Assembly: GCF_024323335.1 (NCBI RefSeq)
Contig: NC_066579.1
Coordinates: forward strand, 53,526,771 to 53,590,770
DNA length: 64,000 nt
Direction of reading: 5' to 3'
Source of the DNA: Lathyrus oleraceus
Lineage: Eukaryota; Streptophyta; Magnoliopsida; Fabales; Fabaceae
Shown: positions 11,640-24,606 of the stretch, in pieces
Numbering within the stretch: the first letter of the stretch is position 1
Layout of the letters: every line of letters starts with the position of its first letter
Made by a program: the position numbers and the translations under genes
Notes under the pieces: model-generated
Told to the model about the DNA's origin: nothing
The model's input: the letters and a program-made list of their open reading frames with translations, nothing else
Databases searched by the model: none

Positions 11640-13586
11640 TGTAACACCCTTCTAAAAATACCCCAAATATTTAATTAAAACCATAAAATATAATCAGAGT
11701 AGATATGCAATTAAGGGTGTCACACTTGACACTTCACACCATTCACCAAAATATCCTGTCATGCTCATTTATTTAATCAAAATAAAACATTTGCATAATT
11801 CGCAGCGGATAAAATCTAACAACAATGCAAAACATGTAACACATTACATGTAAACTTGTTCAACAATCAACAATGAAAAACAAGTAAAACATCCCGTCCC
11901 GATGTTACATCTACCAGAGCATGACCCACTAAGGAACTACACTAGACTCCAAGGACTAGCTTCTACTCAATCACTGCTCGTTACCTGAAACATAGTTGTA
12001 AGGGTGAGTTCCTCAATCGATATAATAAGCATTATAAAATATCATGTAATGCTAAGTAACTTAACGCATTCATCACCTAAATCAGATTACACATTCAGCA
12101 ATGGTAACATCAACTCAAAATCATATTCAACACAAACACAAAACACACGTATAATATTGGAATACATCCATTCATATTATACGCCATACATACATTATGC
12201 AATGAGACTCCATGCATGCGGTACCGACTATTCGTGAACACATAGTTCAACCTCACTGATCAAATCCAGATACGGCTACCAAGCTCACTAGTCCCACTCA
12301 TTTGAGACCTAGTGACTCACTCACTAATTCCTCACCATGGGAATTAGCTACCACCCCAAGGGCTATGATATGCACGCTAAATTAACTAGCATGCAAACAT
12401 CAACAATCCACAATGGACATATGCTCACACTCTAAGCCATAAAACAGTCCATTCCACAATTGCATACATAATAGATACATTCACAGCATTATGCATACCA
12501 TCATACATCATCAGCATATTATCACAAAAATCATATCATGTCATGCCAATTAATAATCACAGTATTAGCACACTCTACTAATACCTACACTGCTCAAAAC
12601 AACGGGAAACGATCCCTACTATATCATACATCAGCTAAAATTACATTACTCAGCTGAACAACCAAAAACTGCACAACAACAGCACAGAAAAATCACAATT
12701 CTGCCCATACGCGTATTGCCTAGTCCCATACGCGTATGGCCCATTTCTCAGCCAATCCCATACGCGTATTGCCTGCCTCATACGCGTATGCTACGCGTAC
12801 CACATCCTCATACGCGTACCAACAGAGACAAAACTACGTTAAAATCATCATCTTCTTCATCCATACGCGTATTGCCTAGTGCCATACGCGTATCAGACCA
12901 TCTCATACGCGTATTGCCTAGTGCCATACGCGTATTGCCTAGTGCCATACGCGTATCAGACCATCTCATACGCGTATTGCCTAGTGCCATACGCGTATGA
13001 CCAGAAACCAGAATTCCAGATCTGCTATGGTTTTCTCTGCTACGAGATTCTCAGATCCAACCTTCCACATTCCAATTTTTACACAACATTCATTCATATT
13101 GTCTAACACAGATCATACACATTCAATCTCACAAATTCTAACATTATTCCATCTAATCCTTACGAATTTTCTTCAATTATAACTCATATCACATTCATCC
13201 ATAAATTCACCAATTTCAGCATGCATCATTCTAATCAGAGTCGATTCAATGGTTATCACTACCCATTACATGTTAACCCATAATACCCATTAAACGACGA
13301 TAAACCCCCCTTACCTGAGTTAATCCGGCAATCCTTCAGCTTCAAGCTCTTCCTCTCTTCAACCCTTGTTCTCTGGCTCTTTTTCCCTTTCTCCACTTTA
13401 GAGTCGTTTTTCTGTATTCACGTGAAAACTCTCTTTTACCAAATGGGACCTTTTCTAATTCCAACTTTTATTCCAATAATAATAATAATAATAATATTCC
13501 AATAATATTCCAATTATTTAATTAAATTAATAAATATTATATTAATTTAAATTAAATAATTATCCTTATTTCATCGGGGTGTTACA
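11640..13586 (-). repeat. LTR 1 of element B (3' LTR, 1947 bp)
   Basis: TGTAACACCC...GGGTGTTACA ends, abutting the ATAAT duplication on the left and the polypurine tract on the right. It differs from LTR 2 and LTR 3 at 11880 (A, others G), 12078 (T, others C) and 12257 (T, others C). It carries the long form of the ATACGCGTAT minisatellite and seven AAT units near 13480. Confidence 0.93.
12707..12998. repeat. ATACGCGTAT palindrome array in LTR 1
   Basis: Eleven perfect 10-bp palindromes ATACGCGTAT plus two partial ones. From about 12862 they are ordered in 21-bp units of two kinds, one with TTGCCTAGTGCC and one with CAGACCATCTC between palindromes. Because 21 is a multiple of three, frames stay open on both strands, so the small ORFs here are not evidence of coding. 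Confidence 0.9.
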
Positions 13587-13599
13587 ACTCTCCCCCACT
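13587..13599 (-). promoter_or_regulatory. Polypurine tract, left unit of element B
   Basis: On the minus strand AGTGGGGGAGAGT directly precedes the 3' LTR. It is the plus-strand primer site for reverse transcription. Confidence 0.85.
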
Positions 13600-13628
13600 A
13601 AAAGAGTTTTCGTCCTCGAAAACATACC

Positions 13629-16600
13629 TCAAGCGAACAACTCAGGATAAGACTCCTTCATCTGACTCTCAAGTTCCCAAGTCTCATTGCCACCTGCTGG
13701 TCCTCCCCAAGCTACCTTTACCAAAGCAATCTCTTTACCCCGCAACTGCTTCAACTCTCGATCCTCGATCCTCATAGGTGATGTTTCAACAGTCAGGTTA
13801 TCTCTCACATGTACATCATCTACTTGGACCACATGCGACGGATCAGGAATGTACCTCCTCAACTGAGACACATGAAAAACCTCATGCAAATTCGCAAGTG
13901 ACAGCGGTAAAGCGATACGATAGGCTACCTCCCATATCCTCTCCAAAATCTGATAAGGACCAATAAATCGAGGTGTCAACTTCTTCGACTTCAAAGCTCG
14001 ACCAACCCCAGTTATCGGAGTAACACGAAGAAACACATGATCTCCCTCTTGAAACTCAAGTGACTTCCTCCTCTTGTCGTGATAACTCTTCTGACGACTC
14101 TGAGCAATCCTCATCTTCTCCTGAATCATCTTAATCTTTTCCGTAGTTTGTTGAACAATCTCTGGTCCAACCACAACACTCTCACCGGACTCATACCAAC
14201 ATAAAGGTGTCCGACATCTCCTACCATACAAAGCTTCAAACGGTGCCATACCAATGCTCGAATGAAAACTATTGTTGTAGGTAAACTCAATCAAAGGTAA
14301 ATAACAATCCCAAGCACCTCCCTTTTCCAAAACACAAGCCCTCAAAAGATCCTCTAGTGACTGAATCGTCCTCTCAGTCTGACCATCAGTTTGCGGATGA
14401 TATGCAGAACTCAATCTCAGCTTAGTTCCCAAAGCCCTCTGCAAACCTTCCCAGAACTTCGATGTAAATCTAGGATCTCTATCCGAAACAATACTCGACG
14501 GAATACCATGCAAACTTACAATCTTCTCAATATACAACTCAGCTAATCTCTCTAACGGATAATCCATTCTGATCGGAATGAAATGAGCCGATTTTGTCAA
14601 TCTGTCAACAATCACCCAAATAGCTTCAAAATTCTTACTTGTCCTCGGTAAACCAGAAACAAAATCCATACTGATACTATCCCACTTCCACTCTGGAATA
14701 ACCAACGGTTGCATTAGTCCAGACGGCTTCTGATGCTCAATCTTTGACTTCTGACAAGTCAAACAAGAATAAACAAAACTCGCAATTTCTCTTTTCATTC
14801 CCGGCCACCAAAATAACTTTTTCAAATCATGATACATCTTCGTAGCCCCAGGATGAATACTCAAGCCACTACGATGTCCTTCCTCAAGAATACTCTTCTT
14901 CAGTTCGGTAACATCCGGAATACACACCCGATTACCAAATTTCAAAACACCATTCTCATCAACTCTGAATTCACCACCTTGACCTCGATTCACTAGAGTC
15001 AACTTATCAACCAAAAGCACATCGGATTTCTGACCCTCTCTAATCTCATCCAGAATACCACTCGTTAACTTCAACATCCCCAACTTAACACTATTGTGAG
15101 TACTCTCACACACCAAACTCAAGTCTCTAAACTGTTCAATTAAATCCAATTCCTTAACCATTAACATAGACATATGCAGTGATTTCCGACTAAATGCATC
15201 AGCCACTACGTTTGCTTTACCCGGATGGTAATTCAAACCAAAGTCATAATCCTTCAGAAACTCTAACCATCTCCTCTGTCTCGTATTCAGCTCTTTCTGA
15301 TCAAACAAATACTTTAAACTTTTATGGTCACTGAAAACCTCAAATCTTGACCCGTACAAGTAATGCCTCCATAACTTCAGAACAAATACCACAACTGCCA
15401 ATTCTAAATCGTGTGTCGGATAGTTCCTCTCATGAACCTTCAGTTGTCTCGAAGCATAAGCTACAACCTGCTTATCCTGCATCAAAACACCACCCAAACC
15501 CAACAATGAAGCATCACAGTAAACCTCAAATGGTTCCGACGGACTCGGTAATATCAGAACAGGAGCAGTAGTTAACCTTCTCTTTAACTCTTGGAAACCT
15601 TCTTCACATTTTGAGTCCCAAACAAAAGCTTGCCCCTTTCTAGTCAACATCGTCAACGGTAACGCCAACTTAGAAAATCCCTCAATGAATTTCCTATAAT
15701 AACCTGCAAGTCCAAGAAAACTCCTTATCTCAGAAACTGACTTCGGAGCTTCCCACTTAGATACCGCTTCTATCTTAGAAGGATCAACAGCAACACCACC
15801 TCTGGAAATCACATGACCAAGAAAACTAACCTCTTCTAACCAAAATTCACACTTGGACAATTTAGCAAATAACTTCTTTTCTCGTAGAACTCCTAAAACC
15901 ACTCTCAAATGTTCAGCATGCTCTTCTTCAGATTTCGAATACACCAAAATATCGTCAATAAACACCACAACAAACTTGTCTAGGTACGGATGGAAAATCC
16001 TATTCATATACTCCATAAATACCCCAGGCGCATTAGTCACACCAAAAGGCATTACAGAATACTCATAATGTCCATACCTTGTTCTGAAAGCAGTCTTCTG
16101 AATATCCTCAGTTTTCACACGTATCTGATGATACCCAGATCTCAAATCTATTTTGCTGAACACACTCGCACCAACCAACTGATCCATCAAATCATCAATC
16201 CTCGGCAAAGGATACCGATTCTTGATCGTCACTTTATTCAGTTGCCTGTAGTCCACACACAACCTCATAGTACCTTCTTTCTTCTTAACCAATAACACTG
16301 GTGCACCCCACGGTGACACACTCGGACGAATAAATTTCTTATCCAACAGATCTTCCAGCTGACTCTTCAATTCAGTTAACTCAACAGCAGACATACGGTA
16401 CGGAGCCATCGATATCGGCCTAGTACCAGGTACCAAATCAATCGAGAACTCAACTTCACGCTCTGGCGGTAATTCATTCACTTCTTCAGGAAACACATCA
16501 GGAAAATCACACACCACGGCTAGATCACAAATCGCCAGTTTATCTTTAGCCTCCAAAGTCGCTAACAGCATAAACAACTCTGCTCCATCTACTACTGCCT

Positions 16601-17999
16601 CATTCACCTGCCTTGCTGATAAAAACAAACTCTTTTCTTCCTCAATCTCAGGAAAGATCACAGTCTTATCAAAACAGTTGATATAGACTCGGTTAAACAC
16701 CAACCAGTTCATACCCAGGATAACATCAATCTGCACTAGTGGAAGACACACAAGGTCCATCCCAAAGTCTCTACCAAAAATACTCAAAGGACAATTTAAA
16801 CAAACTGAAGTAGTAGTCACTGAACCCTTCGCAGGAGTATCAATCACCATACTCCCATGCATCTCAGATATCTCTAAATTAAGTTTCACAGCACAATCCA
16901 AGGATATAAAGGAATGAGTCGCACCTGTGTCAATAATAGCTACAAGAGGAAAGCCATTAATATAACACGTACCTCGGATCAAACGATCATCTGCAGAAGT
17001 CTCAGAACCCGATAAAGCAAAGACCTTGCCTCCCGACTGGTTCTCTCTCTTCGGCTTAGGACACTGTGGACTGATATGACCCACTTCTCCACAGTTGAAA
17101 CAAGTCACAGTCTTCAACCGGCACTCTGCAGCCAAGTGACCACCTTTTCCACACTTAAAACACTTCTTCTCATTACTGGTACACTCATGGATACGATGTC
17201 CCGCCTGACCACATCTGTAACACTTAGCAGGGGCACTGGAGTCTCCCCCACTAGGCCTCTTCATCCCACTTTGTCTCTGGAAACCTTTGCCAGCTGCATA
17301 CGGTTTCCCACGATCATTCTGATTCTTGCCTTTCCTATCAACCCTTTGCTGATAGCTCTCCGCTCTGGCCTTGGTATCCTGTTCAAAAATCCTGCAACAG
17401 TCAACCAAGTCAGAAAACACGCTAATCCGCTGATACCCAATAGCCTGCTTGATCTCGGGACGTAGCCCGTTCTCAAACTTCACACATTTTGAAAATTCCC
17501 CAGTAGCCTCGTTATAGGGAGTGTAATACTTCGACAGCTCTGTGAACTTAGCAGCATACTCAGTAACAGACCGGTTGCCCTGCTTCAATTCCAAGAACTC
17601 TATCTCTTTCTTTTCTCTGACATCCTCTGGAAAGTACTTCCTCAGGAATCTCTCTCTGAACACCGCCCACGTGATTTCAGTACTTCCAGCAGCTTCCAAC
17701 TCAGTGCGGGTAGCAACCCACCAATCATCTGCTTCCTCTGACAGCATATGCGTACCGAACCTGACCTTCTGGTTATCGGCACACTCAGTCACTCGGAAGA
17801 TCCTCTCAATCTCTTTCAACCACTTCTGAGCACCATCTGGATCGTATGCTCCCTTGAACATTGGAGGATTATTCTTCTGGAACTCACTCAGTTGACGAGC
17901 AGCTCCCATTCCCACAACATTCGGATTCCCTCCAAGTACTCCAGCTAGCATACCTAGAGCCTCAGCAATCGCAGCATCGTCTCTACCTCTTCCAGCCAT
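13629..17999 (-). CDS. Tekay-type gag-pol polyprotein, left unit (1456 aa, intact)
   Basis: Single open frame in the usual order. The gag core is followed by three CCHC zinc knuckles (residues 260-273, 280-293, 300-313) that bind genomic RNA. The aspartic protease has the motif DTGA at 357-360. Reverse transcriptase has its catalytic FIDD at 680-683. RNase H begins at YCDAS (827). Integrase has an HHCC module (about 1049-1082) and DD35E residues D1112, D1173 and E1209. A chromodomain-like C-terminus (about 1405-1456, ending ESYPELFA) probably targets insertion to heterochromatin. The start is the first Met, 120 bp inside the 5' LTR/primer-site boundary. Length and motifs are complete, so the protein looks functional. 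It differs from the right unit at residues 472 (Gly versus Glu) and 745 (Ala versus Val). Confidence 0.95.
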   Translation of the reverse strand: MAGRGRDDAAIAEALGMLAGVLGGNPNVVGMGAARQLSEFQKNNPPMFKGAYDPDGAQKWLKEIERIFRVTECADNQKVRFGTHMLSEEADDWWVATRTELEAAGSTEITWAVFRERFLRKYFPEDVREKKEIEFLELKQGNRSVTEYAAKFTELSKYYTPYNEATGEFSKCVKFENGLRPEIKQAIGYQRISVFSDLVDCCRIFEQDTKARAESYQQRVDRKGKNQNDRGKPYAAGKGFQRQSGMKRPSGGDSSAPAKCYRCGQAGHRIHECTSNEKKCFKCGKGGHLAAECRLKTVTCFNCGEVGHISPQCPKPKRENQSGGKVFALSGSETSADDRLIRGTCYINGFPLVAIIDTGATHSFISLDCAVKLNLEISEMHGSMVIDTPAKGSVTTTSVCLNCPLSIFGRDFGMDLVCLPLVQIDVILGMNWLVFNRVYINCFDKTVIFPEIEEEKSLFLSARQVNEAVVDGAELFMLLATLEAKDKLAICDLAVVCDFPDVFPEEVNELPPEREVEFSIDLVPGTRPISMAPYRMSAVELTELKSQLEDLLDKKFIRPSVSPWGAPVLLVKKKEGTMRLCVDYRQLNKVTIKNRYPLPRIDDLMDQLVGASVFSKIDLRSGYHQIRVKTEDIQKTAFRTRYGHYEYSVMPFGVTNAPGVFMEYMNRIFHPYLDKFVVVFIDDILVYSKSEEEHAEHLRVVLGVLREKKLFAKLSKCEFWLEEVSFLGHVISRGGVAVDPSKIEAVSKWEAPKSVSEIRSFLGLAGYYRKFIEGFSKLALPLTMLTRKGQAFVWDSKCEEGFQELKRRLTTAPVLILPSPSEPFEVYCDASLLGLGGVLMQDKQVVAYASRQLKVHERNYPTHDLELAVVVFVLKLWRHYLYGSRFEVFSDHKSLKYLFDQKELNTRQRRWLEFLKDYDFGLNYHPGKANVVADAFSRKSLHMSMLMVKELDLIEQFRDLSLVCESTHNSVKLGMLKLTSGILDEIREGQKSDVLLVDKLTLVNRGQGGEFRVDENGVLKFGNRVCIPDVTELKKSILEEGHRSGLSIHPGATKMYHDLKKLFWWPGMKREIASFVYSCLTCQKSKIEHQKPSGLMQPLVIPEWKWDSISMDFVSGLPRTSKNFEAIWVIVDRLTKSAHFIPIRMDYPLERLAELYIEKIVSLHGIPSSIVSDRDPRFTSKFWEGLQRALGTKLRLSSAYHPQTDGQTERTIQSLEDLLRACVLEKGGAWDCYLPLIEFTYNNSFHSSIGMAPFEALYGRRCRTPLCWYESGESVVVGPEIVQQTTEKIKMIQEKMRIAQSRQKSYHDKRRKSLEFQEGDHVFLRVTPITGVGRALKSKKLTPRFIGPYQILERIWEVAYRIALPLSLANLHEVFHVSQLRRYIPDPSHVVQVDDVHVRDNLTVETSPMRIEDRELKQLRGKEIALVKVAWGGPAGGNETWELESQMKESYPELFA

Positions 18000-18107
18000 C
18001 TCTATTCTGAAAACCCAACAAGCTAAAACAATAAGTACTGATAGGGTTGCACAACACCTATCACGTACAGGGAAACATAATAATTACGACTCGACTCGAC
18101 CGACTAT

Positions 18108-18119
18108 GCTCTGATACCA
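18108..18119 (-). promoter_or_regulatory. Primer binding site, left unit of element B
   Basis: Minus strand TGGTATCAGAGC, the sequence complementary to the 3' end of plant initiator-Met tRNA, four bases inside the LTR end at 18124. Confidence 0.88.
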
Positions 18120-18123
18120 CTAA

Positions 18124-20069
18124 TGTAACACCCTTCTAAAAATACCCCAAATATTTAATTAAAACCATAAAATATAATCAGAGTAGATATGCAATTAAGG
18201 GTGTCACACTTGACACTTCACACCATTCACCAAAATATCCTGTCATGCTCATTTATTTAATCAAAATAAAACATTTGCATAATTCGCAGCGGATAAAATC
18301 TAACAACAATGCAAAACATGTAACACATTACATGTAAACTTGTTCAACAATCAACAATGAAAAGCAAGTAAAACATCCCGTCCCGATGTTACATCTACCA
18401 GAGCATGACCCACTAAGGAACTACACTAGACTCCAAGGACTAGCTTCTACTCAATCACTGCTCGTTACCTGAAACATAGTTGTAAGGGTGAGTTCCTCAA
18501 TCGATATAATAAGCATTATAAAATATCATGTAATGCTAAGTAACTTAACGCATTCATCACCCAAATCAGATTACACATTCAGCAATGGTAACATCAACTC
18601 AAAATCATATTCAACACAAACACAAAACACACGTATAATATTGGAATACATCCATTCATATTATACGCCATACATACATTATGCAATGAGACTCCATGCA
18701 TGCGGTACCGACTATTCGTGAACACATAGTTCAACCTCACCGATCAAATCTAGATACGGCTACCAAGCTCACTAGTCCCACTCATTTGAGACCTAGTGAC
18801 TCACTCACTAATTCCTCACCATGGGAATTAGCTACCACCCCAAGGGCTATGATATGCACGCTAAATTAACTAGCATGCAAACATCAACAATCCACAATGG
18901 ACATATGCTCACACTCTAAGCCATAAAACAGTCCATTCCACAATTGCATACATAATAGATACATTCACAGCATTATGCATACCATCATACATCATCAGCA
19001 TATTATCACAAAAATCATATCATGTCATGCCAATTAATAATCACAGTATTAGCACACTCTACTAATACCTACACTGCTCAAAACAACGGGAAACGATCCC
19101 TACTATATCATACATCAGCTAAAATTACATTACTCAGCTGAACAACCAAAACTGCACAACAACAGCACAGAAAAATCACAATTCTGCCCATACGCGTATT
19201 GCCTAGTCCCATACGCGTATGGCCCATTTCTCAGCCAATCCCATACGCGTATTGCCTGCCTCATACGCGTATGCTACGCGTACCACATCCTCATACGCGT
19301 ACCAACAGAGACAAAACTACGTTAAAATCATCATCTTCTTCATCCATACGCGTATTGCCTAGTGCCATACGCGTATCAGACCATCTCATACGCGTATTGC
19401 CTAGTGCCATACGCGTATTGCCTAGTGCCATACGCGTATCAGACCATCTCATACGCGTATTGCCTAGTGCCATACGCGTATGACCAGAAACCAGAATTCC
19501 AGATCTGCTATGGTTTTCTCTGCTACGAGATTCTCAGATCCAACCTTCCACATTCCAATTTTTACACAACATTCATTCATATTGTCTAACACAGATCATA
19601 CACATTCAATCTCACAAATTCTAACATTATTCCATCTAATCCTTACGAATTTTCTTCAATTATAACTCATATCACATTCATCCATAAATTCACCAATTTC
19701 AGCATGCATCATTCTAATCAGAGTCGATTCAATGGTTATCACTACCCATTACATGTTAACCCATAATACCCATTAAACGACGATAAACCCCCCTTACCTG
19801 AGTTAATCCGGCAATCCTTCAGCTTCAAGCTCTTCCTCTCTTCAACCCTTGTTCTCTGGCTCTTTTTCCCTTTCTCCACTTTAGAGTCGTTTTTCTGTAT
19901 TCACGTGAAAACTCTCTTTTACCAAATGGGACCTTTTCTAATTCCAACTTTTATTCCAATAATAATAATAATAATAATATTCCAATAATATTCCAATTAT
20001 TTAATTAAATTAATAAATATTATATTAATTTAAATTAAATAATTATCCTTATTTCATCGGGGTGTTACA
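18124..20069 (-). repeat. LTR 2 of element B (shared middle LTR, mosaic, 1946 bp)
   Basis: Serves as 5' LTR of the left unit and 3' LTR of the right unit. Its left part matches LTR 3 (G at 18364, C at 18562, C at 18741). Its right part matches LTR 1 (G at 19362, full-length minisatellite, seven AAT units). Private changes: a T in AAATCTAG near 18752 and one A missing in the run near 19149. No target duplication flanks it. Confidence 0.93.
19190..19481. repeat. ATACGCGTAT palindrome array in LTR 2
   Basis: Same composition and copy number as in LTR 1: eleven full palindromes and the unit order X-Y-X-X-Y-X for the two 21-bp unit types. Confidence 0.9.
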
Positions 20070-20082
20070 ACTCTCCCCCACT
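20070..20082 (-). promoter_or_regulatory. Polypurine tract, right unit of element B
   Basis: AGTGGGGGAGAGT on the minus strand, adjacent to LTR 2. Confidence 0.85.
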
Positions 20083-20111
20083 AAAAGAGTTTTCGTCCTC
20101 GAAAACATACC

Positions 20112-23100
20112 TCAAGCGAACAACTCAGGATAAGACTCCTTCATCTGACTCTCAAGTTCCCAAGTCTCATTGCCACCTGCTGGTCCTCCCCAAGCTACCT
20201 TTACCAAAGCAATCTCTTTACCCCGCAACTGCTTCAACTCTCGATCCTCGATCCTCATAGGTGATGTTTCAACAGTCAGGTTATCTCTCACATGTACATC
20301 ATCTACTTGGACCACATGCGACGGATCAGGAATGTACCTCCTCAACTGAGACACATGAAAAACCTCATGCAAATTCGCAAGTGACAGCGGTAAAGCGATA
20401 CGATAGGCTACCTCCCATATCCTCTCCAAAATCTGATAAGGACCAATAAATCGAGGTGTCAACTTCTTCGACTTCAAAGCTCGACCAACCCCAGTTATCG
20501 GAGTAACACGAAGAAACACATGATCTCCCTCTTGAAACTCAAGTGACTTCCTCCTCTTGTCGTGATAACTCTTCTGACGACTCTGAGCAATCCTCATCTT
20601 CTCCTGAATCATCTTAATCTTTTCCGTAGTTTGTTGAACAATCTCCGGTCCAACCACAACACTCTCACCGGACTCATACCAACATAAAGGTGTCCGACAT
20701 CTCCTACCATACAAAGCTTCAAACGGTGCCATACCAATGCTCGAATGAAAACTATTGTTGTAGGTAAACTCAATCAAAGGTAAATAACAATCCCAAGCAC
20801 CTCCCTTTTCCAAAACACAAGCCCTCAAAAGATCCTCTAGTGACTGAATCGTCCTCTCAGTCTGACCATCAGTTTGCGGATGATATGCAGAACTCAATCT
20901 CAGCTTAGTTCCCAAAGCCCTCTGCAAACCTTCCCAGAACTTCGATGTAAATCTAGGATCTCTATCCGAAACAATACTCGACGGAATACCATGCAAACTT
21001 ACAATCTTCTCAATATACAACTCAGCTAATCTCTCTAACGGATAATCCATTCTGATCGGAATGAAATGAGCCGATTTTGTCAATCTGTCAACAATCACCC
21101 AAATAGCTTCAAAATTCTTACTTGTCCTCGGTAAACCAGAAACAAAATCCATACTGATACTATCCCACTTCCACTCTGGAATAACCAACGGTTGCATTAG
21201 TCCAGACGGCTTCTGATGCTCAATCTTTGACTTCTGACAAGTCAAACAAGAATAAACAAAACTCGCAATTTCTCTTTTCATTCCCGGCCACCAAAATAAC
21301 TTTTTCAAATCATGATACATCTTCGTAGCCCCAGGATGAATACTCAAGCCACTACGATGTCCTTCCTCAAGAATACTCTTCTTCAGTTCGGTAACATCCG
21401 GAATACACACCCGATTACCAAATTTCAAAACACCATTCTCATCAACTCTGAATTCACCACCTTGACCTCGATTCACTAGAGTCAACTTATCAACCAAAAG
21501 CACATCGGATTTCTGACCCTCTCTAATCTCATCCAGAATACCACTCGTTAACTTCAACATCCCCAACTTAACACTATTGTGAGTACTCTCACACACCAAA
21601 CTCAAGTCTCTAAACTGTTCAATTAAATCCAATTCCTTAACCATTAACATAGACATATGCAGTGATTTCCGACTAAATGCATCAGCCACTACGTTTGCTT
21701 TACCCGGATGGTAATTCAAACCAAAGTCATAATCCTTCAGAAACTCTAACCATCTCCTCTGTCTCGTATTCAGCTCTTTCTGATCAAACAAATACTTTAA
21801 ACTTTTATGGTCACTGAAAACCTCAAATCTTGACCCGTACAAGTAATGCCTCCATAACTTCAGAACAAATACCACAACTGCCAATTCTAAATCGTGTGTC
21901 GGATAGTTCCTCTCATGAACCTTCAGTTGTCTCGAAGCATAAGCTACAACCTGCTTATCCTGCATCAAAACACCACCCAAACCCAACAATGAAGCATCAC
22001 AGTAAACCTCAAATGGTTCCGACGGACTCGGTAATATCAGAACAGGAGCAGTAGTTAACCTTCTCTTTAACTCTTGGAAACCTTCTTCACATTTTGAGTC
22101 CCAAACAAAAGCTTGCCCCTTTCTAGTCAACATCGTCAACGGTAACGCCAACTTAGAAAATCCCTCAATGAATTTCCTATAATAACCTGCAAGTCCAAGA
22201 AAACTCCTTATCTCAGAAACTGACTTCGGAGCTTCCCACTTAGATACCACTTCTATCTTAGAAGGATCAACAGCAACACCACCTCTGGAAATCACATGAC
22301 CAAGAAAACTAACCTCTTCTAACCAAAATTCACACTTGGACAATTTAGCAAATAACTTCTTTTCTCGTAGAACTCCTAAAACCACTCTCAAATGTTCAGC
22401 ATGCTCTTCTTCAGATTTCGAATACACCAAAATATCGTCAATAAACACCACAACAAACTTGTCTAGGTACGGATGGAAAATCCTATTCATATACTCCATA
22501 AATACCCCAGGCGCATTAGTCACACCAAAAGGCATTACAGAATACTCATAATGTCCATACCTTGTTCTGAAAGCAGTCTTCTGAATATCCTCAGTTTTCA
22601 CACGTATCTGATGATACCCAGATCTCAAATCTATTTTGCTGAACACACTCGCACCAACCAACTGATCCATCAAATCATCAATCCTCGGCAAAGGATACCG
22701 ATTCTTGATCGTCACTTTATTCAGTTGCCTGTAGTCCACACACAACCTCATAGTACCTTCTTTCTTCTTAACCAATAACACTGGTGCACCCCACGGTGAC
22801 ACACTCGGACGAATAAATTTCTTATCCAACAGATCTTCCAGCTGACTCTTCAATTCAGTTAACTCAACAGCAGACATACGGTACGGAGCCATCGATATCG
22901 GCCTAGTACCAGGTACCAAATCAATCGAGAACTCAACTTCACGCTCTGGCGGTAATTCATTCACTTCTTCAGGAAACACATCAGGAAAATCACACACCAC
23001 GGCTAGATCACAAATCGCCAGTTTATCTTTAGCCTCCAAAGTCGCTAACAGCATAAACAACTCTGCTTCATCTACTACTGCCTCATTCACCTGCCTTGCT

Positions 23101-24482
23101 GATAAAAACAAACTCTTTTCTTCCTCAATCTCAGGAAAGATCACAGTCTTATCAAAACAGTTGATATAGACTCGGTTAAACACCAACCAGTTCATACCCA
23201 GGATAACATCAATCTGCACTAGTGGAAGACACACAAGGTCCATCCCAAAGTCTCTACCAAAAATACTCAAAGGACAATTTAAACAAACTGAAGTAGTAGT
23301 CACTGAACCCTTCGCAGGAGTATCAATCACCATACTCCCATGCATCTCAGATATCTCTAAATTAAGTTTCACAGCACAATCCAAGGATATAAAGGAATGA
23401 GTCGCACCTGTGTCAATAATAGCTACAAGAGGAAAGCCATTAATATAACACGTACCTCGGATCAAACGATCATCTGCAGAAGTCTCAGAACCCGATAAAG
23501 CAAAGACCTTGCCTCCCGACTGGTTCTCTCTCTTCGGCTTAGGACACTGTGGACTGATATGACCCACTTCTCCACAGTTGAAACAAGTCACAGTCTTCAA
23601 CCGGCACTCTGCAGCCAAGTGACCACCTTTTCCACACTTAAAACACTTCTTCTCATTACTGGTACACTCATGGATACGATGTCCCGCCTGACCACATCTG
23701 TAACACTTAGCAGGGGCACTGGAGTCTCCCCCACTAGGCCTCTTCATCCCACTTTGTCTCTGGAAACCTTTGCCAGCTGCATACGGTTTCCCACGATCAT
23801 TCTGATTCTTGCCTTTCCTATCAACCCTTTGCTGATAGCTCTCCGCTCTGGCCTTGGTATCCTGTTCAAAAATCCTGCAACAGTCAACCAAGTCAGAAAA
23901 CACGCTAATCCGCTGATACCCAATAGCCTGCTTGATCTCGGGACGTAGCCCGTTCTCAAACTTCACACATTTTGAAAATTCCCCAGTAGCCTCGTTATAG
24001 GGAGTGTAATACTTCGACAGCTCTGTGAACTTAGCAGCATACTCAGTAACAGACCGGTTGCCCTGCTTCAATTCCAAGAACTCTATCTCTTTCTTTTCTC
24101 TGACATCCTCTGGAAAGTACTTCCTCAGGAATCTCTCTCTGAACACCGCCCACGTGATTTCAGTACTTCCAGCAGCTTCCAACTCAGTGCGGGTAGCAAC
24201 CCACCAATCATCTGCTTCCTCTGACAGCATATGCGTACCGAACCTGACCTTCTGGTTATCGGCACACTCAGTCACTCGGAAGATCCTCTCAATCTCTTTC
24301 AACCACTTCTGAGCACCATCTGGATCGTATGCTCCCTTGAACATTGGAGGATTATTCTTCTGGAACTCACTCAGTTGACGAGCAGCTCCCATTCCCACAA
24401 CATTCGGATTCCCTCCAAGTACTCCAGCTAGCATACCTAGAGCCTCAGCAATCGCAGCATCGTCTCTACCTCTTCCAGCCAT
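20112..24482 (-). CDS. Tekay-type gag-pol polyprotein, right unit (1456 aa, intact)
   Basis: Second copy of the polyprotein with the same domain order: three zinc knuckles, DTGA protease, FIDD reverse transcriptase, RNase H, HHCC/DD35E integrase and chromodomain-like tail. I found only two amino-acid differences from the left copy, Glu472 and Val745, and one synonymous change near 20646. Two of the three nucleotide differences fit C-to-T change at CpG (one loses the CpG in this copy, one in the left copy). No stop or frameshift. The unit keeps its own primer site, polypurine tract and LTR on each side, so each unit alone has the layout of a complete element. Confidence 0.95.
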   Translation of the reverse strand: MAGRGRDDAAIAEALGMLAGVLGGNPNVVGMGAARQLSEFQKNNPPMFKGAYDPDGAQKWLKEIERIFRVTECADNQKVRFGTHMLSEEADDWWVATRTELEAAGSTEITWAVFRERFLRKYFPEDVREKKEIEFLELKQGNRSVTEYAAKFTELSKYYTPYNEATGEFSKCVKFENGLRPEIKQAIGYQRISVFSDLVDCCRIFEQDTKARAESYQQRVDRKGKNQNDRGKPYAAGKGFQRQSGMKRPSGGDSSAPAKCYRCGQAGHRIHECTSNEKKCFKCGKGGHLAAECRLKTVTCFNCGEVGHISPQCPKPKRENQSGGKVFALSGSETSADDRLIRGTCYINGFPLVAIIDTGATHSFISLDCAVKLNLEISEMHGSMVIDTPAKGSVTTTSVCLNCPLSIFGRDFGMDLVCLPLVQIDVILGMNWLVFNRVYINCFDKTVIFPEIEEEKSLFLSARQVNEAVVDEAELFMLLATLEAKDKLAICDLAVVCDFPDVFPEEVNELPPEREVEFSIDLVPGTRPISMAPYRMSAVELTELKSQLEDLLDKKFIRPSVSPWGAPVLLVKKKEGTMRLCVDYRQLNKVTIKNRYPLPRIDDLMDQLVGASVFSKIDLRSGYHQIRVKTEDIQKTAFRTRYGHYEYSVMPFGVTNAPGVFMEYMNRIFHPYLDKFVVVFIDDILVYSKSEEEHAEHLRVVLGVLREKKLFAKLSKCEFWLEEVSFLGHVISRGGVAVDPSKIEVVSKWEAPKSVSEIRSFLGLAGYYRKFIEGFSKLALPLTMLTRKGQAFVWDSKCEEGFQELKRRLTTAPVLILPSPSEPFEVYCDASLLGLGGVLMQDKQVVAYASRQLKVHERNYPTHDLELAVVVFVLKLWRHYLYGSRFEVFSDHKSLKYLFDQKELNTRQRRWLEFLKDYDFGLNYHPGKANVVADAFSRKSLHMSMLMVKELDLIEQFRDLSLVCESTHNSVKLGMLKLTSGILDEIREGQKSDVLLVDKLTLVNRGQGGEFRVDENGVLKFGNRVCIPDVTELKKSILEEGHRSGLSIHPGATKMYHDLKKLFWWPGMKREIASFVYSCLTCQKSKIEHQKPSGLMQPLVIPEWKWDSISMDFVSGLPRTSKNFEAIWVIVDRLTKSAHFIPIRMDYPLERLAELYIEKIVSLHGIPSSIVSDRDPRFTSKFWEGLQRALGTKLRLSSAYHPQTDGQTERTIQSLEDLLRACVLEKGGAWDCYLPLIEFTYNNSFHSSIGMAPFEALYGRRCRTPLCWYESGESVVVGPEIVQQTTEKIKMIQEKMRIAQSRQKSYHDKRRKSLEFQEGDHVFLRVTPITGVGRALKSKKLTPRFIGPYQILERIWEVAYRIALPLSLANLHEVFHVSQLRRYIPDPSHVVQVDDVHVRDNLTVETSPMRIEDRELKQLRGKEIALVKVAWGGPAGGNETWELESQMKESYPELFA

Positions 24483-24590
24483 CTCTATTCTGAAAACCCA
24501 ACAAGCTAAAACAATAAGTACTGATAGGGTTGCACAACACCTATCACGTACAGGGAAACATAATAATTACGACTCGACTCGACCGACTAT

Positions 24591-24602
24591 GCTCTGATAC
24601 CA
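24591..24602 (-). promoter_or_regulatory. Primer binding site, right unit of element B
   Basis: TGGTATCAGAGC on the minus strand, four bases from LTR 3; initiator-Met tRNA type. Confidence 0.88.
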
Positions 24603-24606
24603 CTAA

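Noticed and set aside
12707..12998. CRISPR-like regular short repeats
   Set aside because: Repeats are a eukaryotic LTR minisatellite: spacers are not unique and there are no cas genes.
12716..13182. Several small ORFs in the LTRs of element B (and copies at +6.48 and +12.97 kb)
   Set aside because: Created by the 21-bp repeat period and present in every LTR; no domain or start context.
15347..17948. Plus-strand ORFs opposite the element B polyprotein
   Set aside because: Antisense shadows of the 1456-codon frame; repeated identically in the second unit.
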